DNA from: Chloroflexota bacterium
GTDB taxonomy: Bacteria; Chloroflexota; UBA6077; CF-72
Assembly (NCBI GenBank): GCA_019242065.1
Contig: JAFAWJ010000561.1
Location: 1 to 10,214 of the forward strand
Direction: 5' to 3'
DNA: 10,214 bases
How positions within the stretch are numbered: position 1 is the stretch's first letter; each line of letters opens with the position of its first letter. The notes below the pieces were generated by a model, which was given only the letters and a program-made list of their open reading frames with translations, was not told where the DNA came from and ran no database searches. The position numbers and the translations under genes were made by a program. This document shows, piece after piece, positions 5,442 to 10,214 of this stretch.

Positions 5442-6128
5442 AAGCCAACGCTCGATGGCGACACGACCAAGTCTCCCACCTCAGTCGTCGAGGACTACCT
5501 GCAGGTTCTGCACTACCTCACCCGAGACGGCTTGCCTGTGATCGCCGCGCGTCTCGCCGAGCGTCTGAACGTGAGCGCCCCGACGGTGACGGCCACCCTG
5601 CAGCGCATGGAGCGAGATGGTCTGATCGAGCACGGCCCTCGCAAAGAGATCCTGTTCACGCCCGAGGGCCGGACCGCCGCCGAGAACATCGTGCGCCGCC
5701 ACGCGCTGGCCGAACGCCTGCTCACGGATCTGCTCAAGATGCCGTGGTACGAGTCCCACGAGGAAGCCCACGGGGTCGAACATGCGCTCACGCCCAACAT
5801 GGAGGCGCGCTTGATGAGCGCCCTCGGCAACCCGACGACGTGCCCGCACGGCAATCCCATTCCCGGACTGGGCAGGCTGGCCCCCGACGAGTTCCCGCTC
5901 GACGAGGCGCACGCTGGCGACTCGCTGACCATCCAGCGCATCACCGAAGAAGCCGAGGAAGACCCGCGGCTGATGAAATATTTGCAGGAACACGGGGTCG
6001 AGCCAGGCGTACGCATGACGGTGCGTGAGGCGGAGACGCTGAACGCGACTGTGGTTCTCGACGGGCCCCACGGCCCCGTGTCACTCGGCTTCGGGGTCGC
6101 CGCGAAGCTCAGAGCCCGCCGCGTCTAA
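5439..6128 (+). CDS. DtxR/MntR-family metal-dependent transcriptional regulator with FeoA-like C-terminal domain
   Basis: 229 residues, the three-domain DtxR/IdeR length. It should sense Fe(II) or Mn(II) and repress uptake or storage genes. Winged helix at about 14-77, with recognition helix near VSAPTVTATLQRMERDGL (45-62). Metal-binding and dimerisation domain at about 80-145, containing RRHALAERLL (86-95), EEAHGVEHAL (108-117) and NPTTCPHGNPIPG (131-143). SH3-like FeoA domain at about 150-229. By alignment from memory, Asp19 sits where MntR has Asp8 and DtxR has Met10, Gln22 where MntR has Glu11, His88 at MntR His77, and His111 where DtxR has Cys102 and MntR has Glu99. Glu114 and His115 are conserved. 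The ligand set is therefore neither classical DtxR nor MntR. The GTG start has no Shine-Dalgarno but a -10 just upstream. No metal transporter gene is adjacent. The last 20 bases overlap the opposing glycosyltransferase gene. Confidence 0.92.
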   Translation: MKPTLDGDTTKSPTSVVEDYLQVLHYLTRDGLPVIAARLAERLNVSAPTVTATLQRMERDGLIEHGPRKEILFTPEGRTAAENIVRRHALAERLLTDLLKMPWYESHEEAHGVEHALTPNMEARLMSALGNPTTCPHGNPIPGLGRLAPDEFPLDEAHAGDSLTIQRITEEAEEDPRLMKYLQEHGVEPGVRMTVREAETLNATVVLDGPHGPVSLGFGVAAKLRARRV

Positions 6129-7239
6129 AACACCGCGCGAGGACGTTCGCCGCGATGTCGCGGGCAGCCATCGGCCGCGCTAACCGTGCGCCACACGCCG
6201 CAAGCCGCTGCCGTTGCGCCAAGTCTGCGGCCATTGTGGTCGTGATGCGGACCAGGTCTTCGGGCGTCGCCGCGTAAACGGCAGCCTGCCGCTTGACGAC
6301 GTACTCCAGGTTGCCGGCCTCCTGGCCCGGCAACAGATCGTAGATGACCACCGGTGCGCCGCAGCAGAAGGCCTCGGCGAGGGTCAATCCACCGGCCTTG
6401 GTGACCAGCAGGTCGGCAGCGCGCATCAGGCCGCTGATCCCTTCCACGAAGCCAAGCGCTCGGACGGGCATGCGCGCCGGCAGGTGTTCGACGCGCTCGC
6501 GCAGGGCCCGCCCACGACCGCAGACCACTACCAGTTGTGCGTCGAGGTCCGACCTCGCCAACGCGGCCAGGTTCCCCAGAGCGCCGGGGGAGCCCTCGGC
6601 GCCGACCATGGCCAGGATCGTGAAGCGGGCGGGATCCAGGCCAATCGCCGTCAGCTGGCGTGACCGATCGAGTGTGTGGCTATCGGCGAATTCCCGCCGC
6701 ACCGGGATGCCCACCACGTCGACGGCGTCTGGCGCGGCGCCAAAGCGGATGCAGTCGTCCCGCGCCGACTCCGTGGGTGCCGTGTAGTGACTGACGCCGG
6801 GCGACTGCCAGAATTGATGCACCGAGTGCCAGTCGGTCAGCACGACTTCCAGTCGCGCCCCGACCTGCGTGCAGGCCTCGACCAGCACCTCGTTGACGGC
6901 CGGCAGCACGCCGATCACCACGTCGGGGCGTTCGGCCTGCAGGCGGCGGCGCACGCCACGTCGCAAGAACGGGCCGACCACCCAGCTAGGCTTGAGCTTC
7001 GGCGACGCGCTGCTGCCGTGGTAGATGAGCGACCACAGTCGCGGATGGCTGCGCGCCAGGCGCGCATAAATCGCCGGGAACCGGGTAACGGGAAAGCGGC
7101 CGCAGTCTACATAGATGTCGACGGCGGTCGCAGTGCACTGGCCCGTAGCTTCCAGCTCGCCGACCAGCGCCCGCGCCGCGGAGAGGTGGCCACCGCCCAC
7201 ACGCGAGTACATGACGACGGCCTTGCGCGCACGGCTCAA
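6109..7239 (-). CDS. Glycosyltransferase of the MGDG synthase / processive diacylglycerol glucosyltransferase type (GT28)
   Basis: 376 residues, GT-B fold. Enzymes of this group transfer glucose or galactose from a UDP-sugar to diacylglycerol at the cytoplasmic face of the membrane, making glycolipids; the exact sugar and acceptor cannot be told here. Acceptor-side domain: SRVGGGHLSAARAL (12-25), with the glycine loop GGGH at 15-18, and VVLTDWHSVHQFW (132-144), which parallels the TD-x-H-FW segment of UgtP-like proteins. Donor-side domain from about 205: TKAGGLTLAEAF (280-291) and YDLLPGQEAGNLEYV (300-314), the nucleotide-sugar binding signature. The start codon is TTG at 7237-7239 overlapping the TPR gene stop as TTGA; the first beta strand (KAVVMYS) needs a start at or near here, though ATG 7212 is the next candidate. 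It is translationally coupled to the TPR gene and probably shares its promoter. The 3' end overlaps the DtxR-family gene. Confidence 0.9.
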   Translation of the reverse strand: MSRARKAVVMYSRVGGGHLSAARALVGELEATGQCTATAVDIYVDCGRFPVTRFPAIYARLARSHPRLWSLIYHGSSASPKLKPSWVVGPFLRRGVRRRLQAERPDVVIGVLPAVNEVLVEACTQVGARLEVVLTDWHSVHQFWQSPGVSHYTAPTESARDDCIRFGAAPDAVDVVGIPVRREFADSHTLDRSRQLTAIGLDPARFTILAMVGAEGSPGALGNLAALARSDLDAQLVVVCGRGRALRERVEHLPARMPVRALGFVEGISGLMRAADLLVTKAGGLTLAEAFCCGAPVVIYDLLPGQEAGNLEYVVKRQAAVYAATPEDLVRITTTMAADLAQRQRLAACGARLARPMAARDIAANVLARCFRRGGL

Positions 7240-8408
7240 TGTGCCGCGGAGTTGGACGCCAACACCTGCAGCCCCTCTTTCGCGCCCTCCAGGTCGGGAT
7301 TCTCTTCGAGAGCGCGCGTGAACTGCTCCTTCGCTTGCGGGTACTGCTTCTCGTTCAAGTAGATCCAGCCCAGAGCATGCCGGTACTCGGCGTTGCGGCC
7401 GGGATCCTTCTCCAGGTCGACCGCTTTTTCGAAATCAGGCTGCGCCTTGTCGTACTCCTTCTGGACGTAGAAGACCCAACCGAGCTGGCCCCAACCCGTC
7501 GCGTAGTTGGGATCGATTTCGAGTGACCGCTCCAGGTGCGCCTGCGCCGAGTCGTACTGCTCCATGGCGTAGTACGCCGCGCCCATGCCGCCTTCGGCGC
7601 GCGCGTCGCCCGGGTCCAGGTCGGCCGCTTGCTGGTACGACTGGATCGCGGCGTCGAATTGTTTGAGCGCTCGCTGGGCATGCCCCAGGCTAATGTACAG
7701 GTACGAGCGCTCGGGCGCCTGCTGAATGGCCCGCTTGTACAGGGCGACCGCGCTGGAATAGTTGGCGTTCGTTTCGGCCAGGTAGGCCTGAACGCGCAGC
7801 ACTTCCGGGTTGTCAGGATCGAGGGCAGTGGCGTGGCCGAGCGCGTCACTCGCATCGCTCAGGCGGAACTTGTCGGTCTCGGCCTCGGCGAGATATGCCC
7901 AGGCCTCGGGCAGTTGGGGATTGAGCTCAGTTGCCCGCCGCGCGGCGATCAGGGCGCGATCGGTGTTGCCCGACCAGTCGAACGCCTGGGCCAGGACCGC
8001 CTGGTATTCGGCGGATGTCGGCTCGAGGTCAGCGGCTTTCTGGGCGTGCTCGACCGCGTCGGCGGGCTTGTTGTCGTAGATCAGCGCGCGTGCCAGACCG
8101 GCCTCGGCCGCCGCGGGGCTCGGCGACGTGGTGGCGAGGTCGGCATAGATAGCTTCGGCGGCGCTCCACTTGCCGGCCGCCAGCTGCTGGTCGGCTTCAG
8201 CGAGACGCTCGGTGTCCGGGGTGGGCGCGACGACCTGCGCGGCGGCCGACGCGGGTGCCGCGTCGCTGCCAAGCGGTGGGGGCGGCGGCCCCGCCTGTGG
8301 GTTCAAGTACTGCGGCACGAAGTAGGCCGCGGCGCCTACCACCAGGACCAGGGAGATGATCACACCCCAGTTGGGTCCCGAACGGCGGCGTCGGTACGTG
8401 TAGCCCAA
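7236..8408 (-). CDS. Membrane-anchored TPR-repeat protein
   Basis: 390 residues. A short basic N-terminus (YRRRRSG, residues 5-11) precedes one transmembrane helix at about 14-31, then a Pro-rich linker (GPPPPPLGS, 40-48) and an Ala-rich stretch to about 63. The rest (about 66-385) is a solenoid of roughly nine tetratricopeptide repeats, recognisable by recurring A-x3-Y and A-x2-DP-like spacings such as YKRAIQQAP, YQQAADLDPGDA, LERSLEIDPN and FTRALEENPD. The topology is inside-out by the positive-inside rule, so the repeats probably face outward. TPR proteins are scaffolds; the partner is unknown, but the coupled glycosyltransferase suggests an envelope or glycolipid role (inference). The start is TTG at 8406-8408, supported by a strong Shine-Dalgarno four bases upstream; this is the only gene here with such a site. 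Confidence 0.92.
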   Translation of the reverse strand: MGYTYRRRRSGPNWGVIISLVLVVGAAAYFVPQYLNPQAGPPPPPLGSDAAPASAAAQVVAPTPDTERLAEADQQLAAGKWSAAEAIYADLATTSPSPAAAEAGLARALIYDNKPADAVEHAQKAADLEPTSAEYQAVLAQAFDWSGNTDRALIAARRATELNPQLPEAWAYLAEAETDKFRLSDASDALGHATALDPDNPEVLRVQAYLAETNANYSSAVALYKRAIQQAPERSYLYISLGHAQRALKQFDAAIQSYQQAADLDPGDARAEGGMGAAYYAMEQYDSAQAHLERSLEIDPNYATGWGQLGWVFYVQKEYDKAQPDFEKAVDLEKDPGRNAEYRHALGWIYLNEKQYPQAKEQFTRALEENPDLEGAKEGLQVLASNSAAH

Positions 8409-8412
8409 CGCG

Positions 8413-8420
8413 CCTCCTTT
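8413..8420 (-). promoter_or_regulatory. Shine-Dalgarno sequence of the TPR gene
   Basis: On the minus strand this reads AAAGGAGG, followed by four bases and the TTG start codon. It is the only strong ribosome binding site I found in the window and it decides the otherwise ambiguous TTG start. Confidence 0.8.
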
Positions 8421-8432
8421 GTGTCGGCCGGT

Positions 8433-8462
8433 ACTCTAGGAGCGTGCCCAAAACCATGTCAA
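8433..8462 (-). promoter_or_regulatory. Housekeeping-type promoter of the TPR-glycosyltransferase operon
   Basis: On the minus strand, TTGACA (8457-8462) is a perfect -35 element. After an 18-base spacer comes TAGAGT (8433-8438), which matches four of six bases of TATAAT. The predicted transcription start falls near 8426, about 18 bases before the TTG start codon, leaving just enough leader for the Shine-Dalgarno. The promoter starts only 18 bases after the stop codon of the upstream polymerase homologue, so the operon can be expressed separately from it. Confidence 0.65.
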
Positions 8463-8480
8463 ACGGGCATGCCGGCAAAT

Positions 8481-10214
8481 CTATGAAAGCGCCGTGGCGA
8501 TCGGACGGACCGTGGCGAAGTCTCTCGGGTCTGGCGGCTCGAATGGGCCCATCCCTGAGGGGATACGGAACACCCTGAGAAAATCCTCGCGGGTGAAGGC
8601 CTGGGCAAACTGCTGGCAGTACAGCCCGCTCAGCCGCTGCACGTAGTACTCGGTATCCGCGTCCGCGGCGCTCAGCTCGGAGCCCTCGACCAGGAGCCGC
8701 GCCGCCCCACCCCGCTCGCGAAAGTAGCGAATGCGCTGGCCAACCCGCCACGACCGCACCCCCGCGCCCAGTAGCACCTCGTACGGCTCTTCGTGCGTCC
8801 CGCCGCGGCGGTACTGTGCCGGCGACTTGTGGAGCGTGACCTGCACACACAGGTCGTCGAGTTCGATGCCGCCGCTCCGCAGCGCAGCCACCGTCTCGAG
8901 AAACACCCCGCGCAGCCCCACCACATCTGAGACCAGCAAGCACGCCGCCGCCCGATGCATGAATCGGTCACCAAAGCGCTCCAGACGGCCCGCTCGAAAC
9001 GCTGGCCCGATCAGCGTGACCGAGCCATCCTCGCCGAGGCTGATCGAGGTGCCAGGCGCGCGCGCATACAGCGCCGCGTACTGTGCGCGGGACTTCAGCT
9101 CGACGCCCGCGGGCAAGTAGCTATGTGCCCGCGCAAAGACCGATGCCTCGAGCTCAGCCGTCCACGTGGCTGGAACGCTGAAGACCACCTGCTCCCCGTC
9201 CACCTCGATCGGCATGCAGCCCTGCGCGCGAAGGTCCGCCACCAGGCGGTCAAGATACTGGCGCGCCAGGGTCGAGGTCTCCTGGGCGGCGTGCGGATCC
9301 CCAAACAAGCCCGTCCCGGACAGGTAGCCGATCGCGCCAGCCGCCAGCCGTTCCGCGGCGGGATCCGCGCGGTCGAGCAAGCGCTCCAGCACCCGCGGCA
9401 TCACGTCGAGCTCGTCGTTGGCGGCCGCGATCGCGTGCTCGACCATGACACACGGCAGCAGCGACGTGGCCGCGGCCCACACGCTGCGTCCGAGCAGTCC
9501 GGACATCAACAGCTCCGAGCGAGCGCCCGGCCCGACGCGCTGCAGCCGCGGCGTGGGCGCCGCGATCGCTCGCCCGGTGTGCAAATAGGCACGTACCAGC
9601 AACAGCTCCCACAGCCCGGTTGGGCCCGTGTCGGCCGCGACGCGCTCATAGCTGCGCGGCAGCCAGCACGTCAAGTCGAAGACCGGTGGCATAAGGCGTT
9701 GCGAGAGGCCGTCCGCCTCGTCGACGTCGTCGGCCGCGTAGCGTCGCACGCGGTCGGGATCGGTCCGATAGGTCGCCCAGATCTCGGCGCCGGGGACGTA
9801 CTCACGGTCGCTGCTCGCGAAGCCAAAATAGCGGGCGGCCTCCTTCAGGCCGTGGCGGCGCATATCCGGGGCGGCGAGACCGTAGCGGCGGACGGCGTGC
9901 TGCGTGTCGATCACCTCGCGTCCGACGACGCGCCAGCGTAAGAAGGGCTCGGGTCGCTCGCCACTATCGAAGACGTCTGTTTCGAGGCGGGGCTCGGACC
10001 CGTCGCGACCGAGTGACAGACGCACGCCCAGGCGCCCGGCGCGCCTGACCAGGAATGACAGATCGAAGCCAAAAATGTTGTGATTTTCGAGTGTGTCGGG
10101 ATCGCGCGCGGCGACCAGCTCGACGAAGCGCCGCAACAGGTCAGCTTCACTCAGGCTGCTGATATCCAGGCACTCGCGCCAGCCGGTGCTGTCGCGCATG
10201 CTGATCATGAAAAT
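8481..10214 (-). CDS. Family B DNA polymerase homologue with degenerate polymerase motifs (5' end cut by window edge)
   Basis: 577 codons are visible and the reading frame is open to the right edge; the first ATG inside is at 10206-10208 and is used here as residue 1, but the true start lies outside. The fold is family B polymerase: DEDDy exonuclease domain, then palm, fingers and thumb. Exonuclease motif II is ENHNIFGFDL (41-50, Asp49) and motif III is YAADD (157-161, Tyr157 and Asp161); motif I should lie outside the window. Between them IDTQHAVRRYG and RRHGLKEAARYFGF are typical. The polymerase part is recognisable but damaged: motif A DxxSLYPS reads AATSLLPC (246-253), motif B K-x3-NSxYG reads E-x3-AGAIG (286-294), motif C DTD reads DGE (337-339), and the K-x-Y segment is lost near 384. 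The thumb (DADTEYYVQRLSGLY, 516-530) is normal. It is probably exonuclease-capable but polymerase-dead, or a highly divergent translesion enzyme. There is no frameshift or stop in the visible frame. Confidence 0.85.
   Translation of the reverse strand: MFMISMRDSTGWRECLDISSLSEADLLRRFVELVAARDPDTLENHNIFGFDLSFLVRRAGRLGVRLSLGRDGSEPRLETDVFDSGERPEPFLRWRVVGREVIDTQHAVRRYGLAAPDMRRHGLKEAARYFGFASSDREYVPGAEIWATYRTDPDRVRRYAADDVDEADGLSQRLMPPVFDLTCWLPRSYERVAADTGPTGLWELLLVRAYLHTGRAIAAPTPRLQRVGPGARSELLMSGLLGRSVWAAATSLLPCVMVEHAIAAANDELDVMPRVLERLLDRADPAAERLAAGAIGYLSGTGLFGDPHAAQETSTLARQYLDRLVADLRAQGCMPIEVDGEQVVFSVPATWTAELEASVFARAHSYLPAGVELKSRAQYAALYARAPGTSISLGEDGSVTLIGPAFRAGRLERFGDRFMHRAAACLLVSDVVGLRGVFLETVAALRSGGIELDDLCVQVTLHKSPAQYRRGGTHEEPYEVLLGAGVRSWRVGQRIRYFRERGGAARLLVEGSELSAADADTEYYVQRLSGLYCQQFAQAFTREDFLRVFRIPSGMGPFEPPDPRDFATVRPIATALS

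Noticed and set aside
5330..6028. Plus-strand frame of 232 codons overlapping the DtxR-family gene
   Set aside because: Arg/Pro/Ala-rich out-of-frame translation of a recognised gene.
7536..8486. Long plus-strand frame opposite the TPR gene
   Set aside because: It is antisense to a clear TPR protein; long shadow frames are expected in GC-rich DNA and the translation shows no family.
8955..9941. Plus-strand frame of 328 codons opposite the polymerase homologue
   Set aside because: The translation is Arg/Gln/His-rich low-complexity typical of a shadow frame; the minus-strand frame carries recognisable polymerase motifs.

Overview
This is a GC-rich, densely packed bacterial chromosomal segment with genes on both strands and very short gaps. 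Several features point to Chloroflexota or a similar deep-branching high-GC lineage. These are an SH3-like domain fused to a D,D-carboxypeptidase, a LysN-like aminotransferase close to the Thermus type, an MGDG-synthase-type glycosyltransferase, a large family B DNA polymerase homologue, and start codons that mostly lack a Shine-Dalgarno sequence. The taxonomic placement is inference. I see no insertion sequence, prophage, CRISPR array, rRNA or tRNA.

Layout from left to right. (1) The 5' end of folC (minus, cut by the window edge) diverges from larE and larB (plus). LarE and LarB are two of the three enzymes that make the nickel-pincer nucleotide cofactor; larC and larA are not in the window. 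(2) larB runs tail-to-tail into, and overlaps, a MaoC-like hotdog dehydratase gene (minus). That gene's ATG directly follows the stop codon of an S11 D-Ala-D-Ala carboxypeptidase gene (minus). (3) A roughly 430-base divergent interval follows. It has lower GC, repeated GCAAT(C/T)GC motifs arranged as an inverted repeat, and a candidate 84-residue Cys/His protein. (4) A LysN-like aminotransferase and a DtxR/MntR-type metalloregulator follow on the plus strand. (5) The DtxR gene overlaps tail-to-tail with a minus-strand operon made of a membrane-anchored TPR protein and a glycolipid-type glycosyltransferase. The two genes are coupled through a TTGA overlap and preceded by a clear promoter and Shine-Dalgarno sequence. 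(6) The right end is filled by a large family B DNA polymerase homologue (minus, 5' end cut off).

The most interesting item is the polymerase homologue. The part of its 3'-5' exonuclease domain that is visible keeps the expected catalytic residues, but polymerase motifs A, B and C are degraded, and the motif A aspartate has become alanine. It looks like a pseudo-polymerase, comparable in concept to archaeal PolB2 or the inactive half of Pol epsilon. Second-tier items are a LarE with three cysteines, which suggests an iron-sulfur-dependent sulfur insertase, a DtxR-family protein with an unusual metal-site residue set, and the small Cys/His protein next to the inverted repeat.
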